DNA of 64,000 nt, taken from assembly GCA_963802205.1 (NCBI GenBank), contig CAWDHW010000004.1:1-64000 (forward strand), read 5' to 3'. This DNA comes from DYRB01 sp963802205 (GTDB lineage Bacteria; Pseudomonadota; Gammaproteobacteria; Chromatiales; Chromatiaceae). Positions 18,401 through 26,575 of this stretch are shown here, piece by piece. Every line of letters starts with the position of its first letter. Position 1 is the stretch's first letter. A program made the position numbers and the translations under genes. The notes beneath the pieces are model-generated. The model was given only the letters and a program-made list of their open reading frames with translations, was not told where the DNA came from and ran no database searches.

Positions 18401-19365
18401 TCTACGGTGCCACACGGGCCGATCTGCAACGGGCCTGGTCCGAGGTGACCCGCAGGCTCCAGGCCCTGCGCGACAACCCGGAGTGTGCACAGGAGGAATT
18501 CGACCGCATCGGCGACCCGGGGGACTGGGGTTTGAACGCGGACCTGGCCTTCGACCCCCAGCAGGACATCGCCGCCCCCTACATCGCCACCGGGGCCAGG
18601 CCGCGGATCGCGATCCTGCGGGAGCAGGGGGTCAACGGCCAGGTGGAGATGGCCGCCGCCTTCCACCGCGCCGGGTTCGAGTGCGTGGACCTGCACCTGT
18701 CGGACATCATCGCGAACCGGGCGGACCTCACCGGCTTCCGCGGCCTGGTGGCGTGCGGCGGCTTTTCCTACGGCGATGTGCTTGGGGCGGGCGGGGGCTG
18801 GGCCAAGTCCATCCTCTTCCATGCGCGCGTCAGGGATCAGTTCCAGGGCTACTTCGAGCGCGCGGACACCTTTACCCTGGGCGTCTGCAATGGGTGCCAG
18901 ATGCTCTCGACCCTGCACGAAATCATCCCCGGGGCCGATCACTGGCCACGCTTCGTGCGCAACCGCTCCGAGCAGTTCGAGGCCAGGCTGGTGATGGTGG
19001 AGGTGCCGGAGTCGCCGTCGATCCTGCTGCGAGGCATGGCCGGCTCGCGTCTGCCCATCGCCGTCGCCCACGGGGAGGGGAGGGCGGAGTTCTCCGATGC
19101 CGCCGCCCTGGAGGCGGCGACGGAACAGGTCGCCCTGCGCTACATCGAGAACGACGGGGTCGTGGCCAGCCGCTATCCGGCGAATCCCAATGGTTCCCCG
19201 GACGGTATCGCGGGTCTGGCGAGCCGCGACGGGCGGGTCACCATTGTTATGCCGCACCCGGAACGGGTCTTCCGGACCCTGCAACACTCCTGGCACCCGG
19301 ACGGCTGGGGCGAGGATGGGCCCTGGATGCGGCTGTTCCGCAATGCGCGGGTGTGGGTGGGGTGA
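15484..19365 (+). CDS. purL: Phosphoribosylformylglycinamidine synthase
   Basis: Large single-chain FGAM synthase of purine biosynthesis, converting FGAR, glutamine and ATP to FGAM. The frame is open further upstream, but ATG 15484 gives MLTLRGAPALSDFR and 1293 residues, the normal gammaproteobacterial length. Visible in order: N-terminal PurS-like domain, linker, first AIRS-type ATP domain (FAQANSEHCRHKIFNADW, KVETHNHPTAIAP, GAATGSGGEIRDEG), second AIRS repeat (VGKDSMSMK, YHDRSDGGL), and C-terminal glutaminase with nucleophile in GVCNGCQM and His/Glu in MPHPERVFR. It stands alone with its own upstream region after the tRNA terminator. No lesions over 3.9 kb. Confidence 0.97.
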   Translation: MLTLRGAPALSDFRQQKLQDRLLTATGQGLRVYAEFMHFADLERDLTGDDLSVLERLLRYGPSLPAHAPEGRLVLVVPRPGTISPWSSKATEIAHNCGLTNVRRLERGTAYYLEADVGLDGDVLARAAMALHDRMTQVALLDLDGAARLFERAEPRRLLRVDVLGGGRAALVEANAALGLALSADEIDYLNESFTALGRNPTDVELMMFAQANSEHCRHKIFNADWIIDGEPQDRSLFAMIRNTTQCAPAGVLSAYKDNAAVIAGWPGRRLVPDPTDAVYRELVEPIQILMKVETHNHPTAIAPDPGAATGSGGEIRDEGATGRGSKPKAGLCGFSVSNLRIPGMEEPWERDHGRPGRIVSALDIMLEGPIGAAAFNNEFGRPNLCGYFRTYEQEVPGPAGDELRGYHKPIMLAGGLGNIRPGDIDKNPFPAGTPLVVLGGPAMLIGLGGGAASSMASGASAEDLDFASVQRANPEMQRRCQEVIDRCWARGEASPILFIHDVGAGGLSNALPELVHDGGRGGRFWLRAVPNDDLGMSPMEIWSNESQERYVLAIAAERLAEFEAICARERCPFAVVGEATDALHLHLDDALLHDAPIDMPMSLLFGKPPRMLRDVRREAVAFQPIAAAGIDLSEAVERVLRLPTVANKTFLISIGDRSITGQVARDQMVGPWQVPVADCAVTASDYTGVNGEAMALGERTPVALIDAAASGRMAVGEAITNIAAAAIADLGQIRLSANWMAAAGHPGEDARLYDTVRAVGMELCPALGIAIPVGKDSMSMKTVWAGPEGPRTMTAPLSLIVSAFAPVGDVRSTLTPQLRTDQGETDLIFIDLGAGKNRLGGSCLAQVYRQLGDEAPDLDEPGRLKDLFAAIQALRDKVLAYHDRSDGGLLATLCEMAFAGRCGLSVDLDQVGSDDLSALFSEELGAVIQVRRADLGAVLQGLAMHGLGWLTRVIGEPTTDGTIRFRRAGSEVYGATRADLQRAWSEVTRRLQALRDNPECAQEEFDRIGDPGDWGLNADLAFDPQQDIAAPYIATGARPRIAILREQGVNGQVEMAAAFHRAGFECVDLHLSDIIANRADLTGFRGLVACGGFSYGDVLGAGGGWAKSILFHARVRDQFQGYFERADTFTLGVCNGCQMLSTLHEIIPGADHWPRFVRNRSEQFEARLVMVEVPESPSILLRGMAGSRLPIAVAHGEGRAEFSDAAALEAATEQVALRYIENDGVVASRYPANPNGSPDGIAGLASRDGRVTIVMPHPERVFRTLQHSWHPDGWGEDGPWMRLFRNARVWVG

Positions 19366-19467
19366 GGAACGAGATAGCGGCTGCCATCCTATCCTGTCTC
19401 TTACGACTCACAGAGCCTGGACCTTAGTCTTTGCCTTGGCTCGCGGCGCTTGGGGCGCACCGGTGGC

Positions 19468-19645
19468 GTAGGTGCGGGCTAGCCCGCGCTATGCCCCATC
19501 CGAAGTACCGCAAGCACGGGCAAGCCCGCATCCACGCGGCACGACAGAAGGCGTGTGCGGGCACGAGAATATTCGTGGCATTGACCGGGGGGCTGAATGG
19601 TGACTCATTTGTAAAGTACCCAATCGCTCAAGGAACCCTAGCGTT
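19468..19645 (+). repeat. Dispersed repeat C, left copy (two REP-like palindromes plus tail)
   Basis: Contains two near-palindromes (GTAGGTGCGGGCTAGCCCGC at 19468-19487 and GCACGGGCAAGCCCGC at 19514-19529). About 70 bp further on there is a tail with GACTCATTTG, AATCGCTCA and CCTAG (19602-19641). The same palindrome and tail, in the same order and orientation, occur at 23123-23249. The two copies bracket the island of three accessory genes. Confidence 0.6.
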
Positions 19646-20416
19646 GCGCGTCAAACTTGAAACCGCCCCGTCTTTTGACTTCCAACAAACATAAACCTCC
19701 TCATCCGACGTTAGCCCGTAGCGTTTCCAATCTAATTCTTTCGCATATTGGCTTACTTCCACATGGAAATGCACGGACGAGAGGCGGTCGCGGTAATCAA
19801 GGCCGTAGCGACGCACATGCTCATGTGCACCTGCAATGCGTATGCGTTCATCGGTACTGAGGTCTTTGGTTTCAATCGTTTTGGCCAACGAATTATTAAC
19901 CCCGCCTTGGATAATGGCGTAGCCGTTGGGTTTGAGTACGCGGTAGATCTCACGCATTCCCTGTATATCGTCTGGAACAAGTTCAAAGACATGGTTGCAA
20001 ATGACAACATCAAACGTATTGTCAGGAAATTCGATGTCTGTCACCGACATGACGTAGTCAGGAATAACGCCGATGGCGTCAATGTAAGTCGTCATCAAAT
20101 CGGCTGTTTCATAGCGAAGATTAGGATATTGTCGAATAATATCGTGGAGGCACTTTTCGGGTGCAAAATGCAAAACTCGTTTTTCGCCGGCATTAAAAAA
20201 ATCGGTCTTATTTTTTAGGTATAAATACACCAGCCTGTGTCGTTCGAGTGATTTGCAAGCTATGGCACAGGGCATTGGGGCGATTGAATGGCAAGAATTG
20301 GCTGTACGTACTGCCACAAATTGGGCACTAAACGCCATTTCCGAGACCATAGAGAGTGGCTCGTACTGAGGCTTGTAGCGCTCGAAGCTTTTTACGACCC
20401 GACTGGCCGACGACAT
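19628..20416 (-). pseudogene. Class I SAM-dependent methyltransferase, N-terminal frameshift
   Basis: The C-terminal 200 residues are intact: SLERHRLVYLYLKNKT, VLHFAPEKCLHDIIR (SAM-binding strand), a D-V-V-I-C-N-H-V-F-E-L motif after the NTFD, and REIYRVLKPNGYAIIQ. Family members begin with a zinc-knuckle-like CPIC...RPNALCP-C before SLERHRL. Here CPICGSTYSQFLPFNRPNALC is encoded around 20262-20327 in a different frame, and one extra T near 20259 separates it from CKSLERHRL. A stop just before CPIC leaves no clear start. AT-rich composition contrasts with purL next door. The modification target is unknown; family members occur in glycan or capsule islands. Confidence 0.65.
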
Positions 20417-20869
20417 TTTTGGCGAGTGCCTTCAATGAAAAGACGCTGGACATTGTATGATAAAGCTAATAAGGGACTGGGATAGGAGTTCCAACCGCGC
20501 GATGGCTGGGTTCAAGGGAACGTAGCATCGAAGGAAGGGCCACCGCAAGGGCACAGTGCAAGCCGTCGGGGGCCGACGGGGAGGGACGGGAAGCGAACCA
20601 CCGTTTGGGGAACACCTGGCGGGCTTGTTGCGTGGCCTGGCGCGGGCTTAGTGGGGCACAATCACAGTGGGTGCAGGGAATGCCGCGTCGCCCGCGCGAC
20701 CAGGCGACGGGAGGCGGCTACCACGGCATCTGTTGGTCGAAGACGTACTCGGGTCGCCGTTGCGCCAGTGCGTCCCAGTCGGGTACGGCATCGACGGGGT
20801 TTATCGGGGCCAAATCACGATGCCCGCTCGGTCCAGACGCACCTCGGATGCGCCGGACCTGTTCCGCTG
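20417..20869. other. Intergenic stretch of the accessory island
   Basis: About 450 bp with no convincing gene. It holds one copy of dispersed repeat B at 20523-20582. A short minus-strand open frame (20718-20915) overlaps the end of the DUF29 gene; it has no recognisable motif and is not called. Confidence 0.45.
20523..20582 (+). repeat. Dispersed repeat B, copy 1
   Basis: A ~60-bp segment beginning TAGCATCGAAGGAA, continuing GCAAGGGCACAGTGC and ending GCCGACGGGG. The same blocks with the same spacing occur at 36427-36488. Both copies are intergenic beside accessory genes. Confidence 0.6.
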
Positions 20870-21307
20870 TCAGCCGGGCCACCAGTCCTCGTCCAGGACA
20901 TCCTTCGGCGCCCACGGACAGACGTCCGCGAAGTCCGAGAGGCCCGTTTCCTCGGCAGCCTGGGCGGTGGCGTCATCCCAGATGCCGGCCAACCAATCGG
21001 GTTCGTCTAGCTTGGGGCGCAAGCTCGGGGTCTCATCCAAGCGCCGGGCGATGCCGCGGCGCTGGTTGCGAATGGTGACCTGCCAGCTTGCGCCCCGACG
21101 TCCAGGCTGCATCTGCCACTTCAACAGGTGCGCCAACAGGACGGCCATGCGGTTGGCCAATTCCCGCTGTTCGCTCTTGCCCACGTCTTCGATCTCCTCC
21201 GCCAGGTGCGCGATGTCCAGCAGGTCGAGGCGACCCTCGCGCAAGAACCTGGCCTGCTCGGTGGCCCAGGCGACCACGTCGTCTTGGTAGCGTGCGGCGC
21301 TGGTCAT
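20870..21307 (-). CDS. DUF29 domain protein
   Basis: A 145-residue DUF29 protein of unknown function. The characteristic start YQDDVVAWATEQARFLREGRLD, the LAEEIEDVGKSEQRELANRM helix and LLAHLLKWQMQP are the family's most conserved parts. Predicted to be an all-helical cytosolic protein. DUF29 genes are often multicopy in cyanobacteria and purple bacteria and sit in variable islands, which fits its place between the repeat-flanked boundaries here. The start is ATG 21307. Confidence 0.8.
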   Translation of the reverse strand: MTSAARYQDDVVAWATEQARFLREGRLDLLDIAHLAEEIEDVGKSEQRELANRMAVLLAHLLKWQMQPGRRGASWQVTIRNQRRGIARRLDETPSLRPKLDEPDWLAGIWDDATAQAAEETGLSDFADVCPWAPKDVLDEDWWPG

Positions 21308-21549
21308 GGGTGTTTCCCCGGCATCGTGTATTGCTGGTCGAGTCTAGGTGTCAAGTCCCGTGCGATAGTATACCTATGCCCAATAACCTGTAAGCCCATG
21401 TGGGAAAGGGGGAAAGGTCCAGGGTGGTGCGTACCAGAGACTCGGCACGCAGACGTTCTCGCCGGAGCCAAAGATGGGATCGGGGCATCAGGTCTTTCCT
21501 CTTGCCCGGTGTCGTCATGGGGCGCAAACAGGGCGATGTTCGGCTCGCA

Positions 21550-22752
21550 TTATTCATCCCCATTATCATTTCCGAAACGGCACCACAAAGGGCTTTGTGC
21601 GACATCCCGGTTCGATACCGATCGGTCGAAAATATCCGGACAACCGTCGGCGCTGCGGTGAATTGTGAACTGGTCGATCACTTTAAAGTCGCCGCTGGTT
21701 AGCGTTATGCCATAGCTGGTCACCTTTACCCAGCCACCATCGATATCTATCACGCTGAAATAGTAGGTGTCCGGGTCCTGGTGAATATGCCAGACCTTGG
21801 GATCTACGACGGGCGTGCTTTGGTCCGGACCGGCGCCACAGGTGCCGTTCAGAAGCTGAACGACATTGTGCCTCCACGGGGGGCGCGGTGGCGTGGTCTG
21901 GGGGTCAGGTGGGATGCGCCAGTCAATGGTTTTACGGGAATACAGATGCGAATGCCCGCAGGCATATAAGTCAAACCGGTTTTTATCCAGGATAGACCAT
22001 AGCTTCGTATGGCTGACATCCGACTCGGACGGCTCTTCAGGGTCCTCTCCGGTGTAGTAATAGGGCGTATGGATGAAAAGAAACTTATGAGTCGCCCTGG
22101 TCTTAGATACCTGGGCCCTGAGCCATTCTAGCTGGACGTCATCGATGTGACCTCCCAGACCGTCAGGTATGGTATTCTGCGTGAGGTAATAAGGATCGAG
22201 GACGGCGAAAAAGGCGTCGCCGCCAGGAGACGTGAAGGAATAGACGAGATGCTTATAGCCGGGTGGCCCGTTGCTAGGATTCTCGGAAAATACCTTTTTG
22301 AATTCTTCTTGATTCTCCAGGAAGAATCCGGCATCGGAGGGGAGCTTGTCGTCATGGCGATAAAGCTCATGATTGCCGATTGCGGTATATAGGTCTATCC
22401 CGTCTATCCCTTTGGCGGTAAGATCATTGAAGAGATCTTTCCATTGCTGGAAAGTATATCCGGTCTCGATATGCTGATGCTCGTCGTAGATATAGCCCCT
22501 GTACGACATATCCCCGCCGAAGATCACAAATGCCGGGAGGGGATCCAACTGCCCGATTTTTTCGATGATAGGCTTTAATGCCTCGGTGTGGACCGGATGG
22601 GCGAGCGCATCTGGACTGGAGTTGGCGCGGCTGTCGGCTAGAAAGACGAAACGCAGGGTCTCGCCAGACGCGGATACAGGGAAGAACGTCACCGAGACGA
22701 TGGCCGCAACCAAGCAGATGGTAGAAATAATTCGTTGGATCTGGTCGGTCAT
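21550..22752 (-). CDS. Secreted calcineurin-like metallophosphoesterase
   Basis: A 400-residue exported phosphoesterase. An N-terminal signal sequence (IISTICLVAAIVSVTFF, cleavage likely after VSASG) precedes a complete metallophosphoesterase core: FLADSRAN (first metal Asp), FGGDMSYRG, AIGNHELYRH, FIHTPYY and CGHSHLYSR supply the usual Asp/Asn/His ligands. The C-terminal ~110 residues form a beta-rich tail. Substrate unknown; purple acid phosphatase-like or nucleotide-related activities are possible. GC content is well below its housekeeping neighbours, and similar short sequences (AAAGGTCCAGGG-GGTGC) lie on either side at 21413-21430 and 22978-22995, suggesting a cassette. Confidence 0.8.
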   Translation of the reverse strand: MTDQIQRIISTICLVAAIVSVTFFPVSASGETLRFVFLADSRANSSPDALAHPVHTEALKPIIEKIGQLDPLPAFVIFGGDMSYRGYIYDEHQHIETGYTFQQWKDLFNDLTAKGIDGIDLYTAIGNHELYRHDDKLPSDAGFFLENQEEFKKVFSENPSNGPPGYKHLVYSFTSPGGDAFFAVLDPYYLTQNTIPDGLGGHIDDVQLEWLRAQVSKTRATHKFLFIHTPYYYTGEDPEEPSESDVSHTKLWSILDKNRFDLYACGHSHLYSRKTIDWRIPPDPQTTPPRPPWRHNVVQLLNGTCGAGPDQSTPVVDPKVWHIHQDPDTYYFSVIDIDGGWVKVTSYGITLTSGDFKVIDQFTIHRSADGCPDIFDRSVSNRDVAQSPLWCRFGNDNGDE

Positions 22753-23122
22753 TTTCTTGCCTCTCTATTATCTCGTCCAGAAACAGACAGATTGTCCCTG
22801 CTAGAGGAAAGCTAGAAAAATGGGATTTTGCCTTTTACCTGCCGTAATCGCACGTGGTGCGCGAAGGCGATACCCCGATTCCATTTCACCTGATTCTTGG
22901 CCTGCCGTACTAGGCAGCTCCCCTCCAGGTTCGCCCGAAACTACACCCATGCACAACAACCCGTCAATCATTAGGGCAAAGGTCCAGGGCGGTGCGGTGA
23001 GGACCACTGCGGTTGAAGGTATCGTGTCGCATCTTTAACCAATTATGTGATCCATTCTCGCCCCCATTATCAGTCCTTCAATGGATCGGGTTCTAGCGAA
23101 GCTTCGCCTCAGACCGACGAGT

Positions 23123-23249
23123 GCGTAGGCGCGGGCGAGCCCGCACCTACGCGGACAGGCAGCAGCCCTCGTACCGGGAACCGCCAGCCGTTGTGCGGCG
23201 CACCCATCCGACTCATTGCGAAGATCTCAGTCGCTCAGGGGGTCCTAGG
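23123..23249 (+). repeat. Dispersed repeat C, right copy
   Basis: Near-perfect palindrome GCGTAGGCGCGGGCGAGCCC continuing GCACCTACGC (23123-23152), then after ~60 bp the tail blocks GACTCATTGCG, CAGTCGCTCA and CCTAG (23210-23249). Matches the left copy at 19468-19645 in order and orientation. Confidence 0.6.
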
Positions 23250-23314
23250 TGCTTTGAGCAGAGCTCGGCCGGTCTTTTGCGGGTCTGCCTTCGTCCAACA
23301 GTGCCCCATAAACG

Positions 23315-23339
23315 AAAAGGCCAGCGGATGCTGGCCTTT
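23315..23339 (-). terminator. Rho-independent terminator of tRNA-Val
   Basis: Inverted repeat AAAGGCCAGC / GCTGGCCTTT around a 4-base loop (ATCC on the minus strand), followed on the minus strand by TTTTCGTTT. Located 25 bp past the CCA end of tRNA-Val. Confidence 0.75.
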
Positions 23340-23363
23340 AACATACTGATTCAACGTATCATT

Positions 23364-23438
23364 TGGTGGGCGCAGGTGGGATCGAACCACCGACCCCTGC
23401 CGTGTGAAGGCAGTGCTCTCCCGCTGAGCTATGCGCCC
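23364..23438 (-). tRNA. tRNA-Val (anticodon CAC)
   Basis: A 75-nt minus-strand cloverleaf with encoded CCA. Acceptor GGGCGCA/TGCGCCC, D-arm AGCTCAGCGGGAGAGC, anticodon stem CTGCC/GGCAG with loop TTCACAC (anticodon CAC), T-arm with GGTTCGATCC. It decodes GTG, a frequent valine codon at this GC content. It marks the right edge of the 19.5-23.3 kb island. Confidence 0.93.
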
Positions 23439-23453
23439 GTCAACAGGTGCGAG

Positions 23454-23482
23454 AGTTTAGCGGGGCGGTTAAGGGGCGTCAA
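23454..23482 (-). promoter_or_regulatory. Sigma-70 promoter for tRNA-Val
   Basis: On the minus strand TTGACG (23482-23477) and TAAACT (23459-23454) are separated by 17 bp. The -10 lies 15 bp before the mature tRNA 5' end at 23438. Confidence 0.6.
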
Positions 23483-23506
23483 TTCGCCCTTGGGCGATGG
23501 TGGGGG

Positions 23507-24121
23507 TCAGTTCGAGTCCACAAGCTGTGCGGCGCGCCAGGCCTGGATGGCGGCGGCATCGATCTGACCATCGCGGACATAGAGTGCGTCCATGGCCGCA
23601 CGGCGCTGTGGCGGGGCGGCAGTCAAGAGGGCCTGTACCCCCAGGGGCGCGGCGGCCCCAGTGCTGGCCCCCGCGGTCACCGCCGCCAGGTAGACACTGC
23701 GGTCCCCGGTGTTCAGGCATGCCTCGACTTGGCAGTCGAGCCAGGCCAGGGCCTCGCGGATGAGGGGTTGCCCTCCTGGGGTTGTGGCGCGGGGGAGCCC
23801 GGCGAACTTGTCTGTCTGGTGGCCGCTGGCCAGGCCGAAGCGCCACACCAGATCGAGCTGATGCGGGTATAGCAGGTGCAGGGCGAAGCGGCCGCCGCCC
23901 TCGATGAGCCCCCAGGTGTGGTGCTGTCGGGCGACGCCCAGGACCATGCGAGGCAGGCCGTCGACGATGGATGCACGCACTGCGAAGGTCGCGATGAGCC
24001 CGCCGCGACGGCCCTCGTGAGCGGCGGTGACAAGCCACAGTGGTGGGTCGTAGAGGTCGAAGACACGCGCGATGGCGCGGGCGTTCGGCTCGGGCAAGGA
24101 AGGTAGGGTGGAGCCCGGCAT
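23507..24121 (-). CDS. Flavin reductase-like FMN-binding domain protein
   Basis: A 204-residue protein of the flavin-reductase-like split-barrel family (DIM6/RutF type). WLVTAAHEGRRGGLIATFAVRASI matches the FMN-phosphate-binding stretch, followed by PRMVLGVARQHHTW and GGRFALHLL as in members that bind FMN. The C-terminal 50 residues are alanine-rich. It lies 12 bp downstream of glcF on the same strand and may be cotranscribed with glcEF. Its reductant and partner are unknown; a role in supplying or using reduced flavin is inferred from family membership only. Confidence 0.7.
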   Translation of the reverse strand: MPGSTLPSLPEPNARAIARVFDLYDPPLWLVTAAHEGRRGGLIATFAVRASIVDGLPRMVLGVARQHHTWGLIEGGGRFALHLLYPHQLDLVWRFGLASGHQTDKFAGLPRATTPGGQPLIREALAWLDCQVEACLNTGDRSVYLAAVTAGASTGAAAPLGVQALLTAAPPQRRAAMDALYVRDGQIDAAAIQAWRAAQLVDSN

Positions 24122-24133
24122 GATCTCTATTGG

Positions 24134-25388
24134 TTAAGCCGGTTGGGGGAGGGGGACGGCATGCGGAGCCGGGCCCGGGTCCAGCAGTTCCAGCCAGTGC
24201 AGTACGGGCCGACCGGCACCCCCTTCGAGGTGCATCTGGCAGCCGATGTTCGCTGTGGCGATGATCTCCGGCATCCCGGCGGTGAGGGCAGCGATCTTGT
24301 TGTCCCGCAGGCGGTTGGATAGCTGCGGCTGGAGTAGGGAATAGGTCCCGGCGGAGCCGCAGCAGAGGTGGGCGTCGGCGATCTGGGTCAGCTCGAAGCC
24401 TAGTCGGGTCAGGACGGTCTCGACGGCCCCCTTGATCTGCTGGCCATGTTGCAGGGTGCAGGGGGCGTGGAAGGCGACGCGACGGCCTGCGCCCGGGCTT
24501 CCGAGCGGGGCCAGATCCAGGCTTGCCAGAAATTCCACCGGGTCCCGGGCCAGGGCGGCGACCCTTGCCGCCTTCTCCGCGTAGGCCGGATCGGCGGCCA
24601 ACAGGTGGCCGTATTCCTTGACCATGGCCCCGCAGCCGCTGGCACTGACCAGGACGGCGTCCACGCCGTTGGCGATCGGAGGCCACCAGACATCGATGTT
24701 GTGGCGCATGGCGTCCAGGCCGCCCGCCTGGTCGTTGAGGTGGTAGGCCACGGCCCCGCAGCAGCCGGTCCCCTTGGGCTCGATGAGGTCGATGCCGAGC
24801 CGGTCTAAGACCCGGGCCAGGGCGGCGTTGGTGATCGGTGTGGCACTGGCCTGGACACAGCCGGGCAGGGCGATCACCCGTTGCCGTGGCTCGGCCGCCG
24901 GGGCTGGTCTGGCCCCCGGGGCGCGTCGCACCGGGATCTTGGTCTTGAATCTTGTGGGGAGCAGGGGGCGAATCAGTCGCCCGAGCCATAGTAAGGCACC
25001 GATACGCCGGCGATGGGGAACCACGGCGACCAACGCCCGGCGGACCAGGCGCTCGGACAGGGGGCGTTGGACGCGCTGGTCCACGAGGTTCCGACCTATA
25101 TCCGCCAGACGCGCGTAGCGCACCCCGGAGGGGCAGGTGGTCTCGCAGGAGCGGCAGGTCAGGCAGCGGTCCAGGTGCATCTGGGTGGTCCGGGTGGCGG
25201 GGCTGCCCCTCCAGGACCTGCTTGATCTGGTAGATGCGTCCGCGCGGGCCGTCGAGTTCATCCCCCAGGAGTTGGTAGGTCGGGCAGGTGGCCGTGCAGA
25301 AGCCGCAGTGGACGCAGGCGCGCAGGATGGCATCGGCCTCCCGGCCCTGGGGCGTGGCGAGGATCTCGGGGAGGATGGCGGTCTGCAT
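24134..25388 (-). pseudogene. glcF: Glycolate oxidase iron-sulfur subunit, one frameshift
   Basis: GlcF carries two 4Fe-4S clusters that pass electrons from the GlcD flavin to the membrane quinone pool during glycolate oxidation. The N-terminus MQTAILPEI (ATG 25388) leads to the first cluster motif CVHCGFCTATCPTY. The second, CLTCRSCETTCPSGVRY, and two CCG-type motifs (GTGCCGAVAYH, HLCCGSAGTYS) are in a different frame. The switch occurs near 25195-25200, after QVLEG, where CCCC instead of CCC separates QP from ATRTTQMHLD. Repaired length is about 418 residues, normal for GlcF (about 407). A homopolymer sequencing error or a very recent mutation is likely because the rest is well conserved. 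Confidence 0.85.
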
Positions 25389-25396
25389 GCAGGGCC

Positions 25397-26473
25397 TCAG
25401 AGGTCGGGGTACAGGCGCCCGGGGTTGAGTAACCCCTGGGGGTCGAAGGCGCGCTTGAGGTTGCGGTGCAGCCGCATCAGGGCCGGGGCCAGGGGGTGAA
25501 AGATGGCACCGGTGCGGGTCCCTCCGCGGAATAGGGTGGCGTGGCCACCCACCGCGGCGATCTGGTCGCGCACCTTGCCGCCCTCGAGGTTGGCGTGGAC
25601 CCAACGCTGGGCCCCGCCCCACTCGACCAGGGTGGCGGTCTGGCCCATGCCCTGTAGGTTCAGGGGCGGGGTCGCCGGTGGAACGGACAGCCGCCAGAGG
25701 GGGGCCTCGCCGGCGAAGAAGGGGTGGCCCTGCTCGCGAATCAGATCGCGCCAGAAACCTTCGGGGTCGCCGATGGGTTCGCCGCCGACCTTGGCCGCGG
25801 CCTGGTCCACGGAGCTGGTGGCCCCGGACAGGCGCACCAGGAGTCGCCCCTCGGCCCAGCAGGTGGCGGTGATCGGCAGCGGCTGCCTGGCCCAGGCATT
25901 CATGGTGGCGATGGCCGTTTCCTGGTCCAACTCCAGGGCCTGGGTGCGCTCAGCCGCCGGGATTGGCAGGACCTTTAGGCTGATCTCCAGCAGGACGCCC
26001 AGGGTCCCCAGGGCGCCGGTCATGAGACGGGAGATGTCATAGCCGGCGACGTTTTTCATCACCTCGCCGCCGAAGCGCAGGACCTCGCCGCGTCCGCTCA
26101 GCACCCGGGTGCCGAGCACAAAGTCCCGTGCCGCACCGGCGTAGGGCCGCGCCGGTCCGGAAAGGCCGCAGGCGATGGTCCCGCCCAGGGTGGCCCCATG
26201 CCCAAGGCGCGGGGGCTCGAAGGGCAGGGCCTGGCCATGCTCCGCCAGGGCAGCGGCGATGGCATCCAGGCTGGTTCCGCCGCGGGCGGTGAGCACCAAC
26301 TCCTTGGGGTGGTAATTGACGATGCCGGTATGGTCGGCGAGGTCCAGGGGGGTGCCGCTGGCGGCGCGCCCGATGAAGGGCTTGGAACCCGCTCCGCACA
26401 GGTTCAGGGGTGTCCCCGCCGCGGCAGCGGCGCGGACCTGTCCTTGAAGGTCTTGGGTCAGGTCTTGGTCCAC
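25397..26473 (-). CDS. glcE: Glycolate oxidase FAD-binding subunit
   Basis: A 358-residue FAD-binding type-4 (PCMH) subunit of the glycolate dehydrogenase complex. Visible are ELVLTARGGTSLDAIAAALA, the FAD-binding loop PPRLGHGATLGGTIACGLSG, GEVMKNVAGYDISRLMTGALG and a C-terminal FDPQGLLNPGRLYP shared with GlcD. It lies 8 bp before glcF on the minus strand, so glcE-glcF-flavin reductase form one likely operon. GlcD, the catalytic partner, is 7 kb away on the same strand. Confidence 0.93.
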   Translation of the reverse strand: MDQDLTQDLQGQVRAAAAAGTPLNLCGAGSKPFIGRAASGTPLDLADHTGIVNYHPKELVLTARGGTSLDAIAAALAEHGQALPFEPPRLGHGATLGGTIACGLSGPARPYAGAARDFVLGTRVLSGRGEVLRFGGEVMKNVAGYDISRLMTGALGTLGVLLEISLKVLPIPAAERTQALELDQETAIATMNAWARQPLPITATCWAEGRLLVRLSGATSSVDQAAAKVGGEPIGDPEGFWRDLIREQGHPFFAGEAPLWRLSVPPATPPLNLQGMGQTATLVEWGGAQRWVHANLEGGKVRDQIAAVGGHATLFRGGTRTGAIFHPLAPALMRLHRNLKRAFDPQGLLNPGRLYPDL

Positions 26474-26575
26474 GGGGGTTCCGTAGCTAGAGAAGGGAGT
26501 GAAGCATGGAGTGAAGCGTGGGCGGTGGCCTTACGCCTTTGCCTTTTCTGTATCCAGTTCTTGATGATCCACGTC

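Larger units (their letters stand above)
22753..23363. other. Intergenic stretch before tRNA-Val with repeat copies
   Basis: About 610 bp without a recognisable gene. It contains the right-hand copy of repeat C (23123-23249), a short palindrome GCGAAGCTTCGC near 23096, and the tRNA-Val terminator at its right end. No promoter was assigned for the phosphoesterase. Confidence 0.5.

Noticed and set aside
20718..20915. A small minus-strand frame after the DUF29 gene
   Set aside because: It overlaps the DUF29 end and lacks any recognisable motif; could be a small protein, but nothing supports it.
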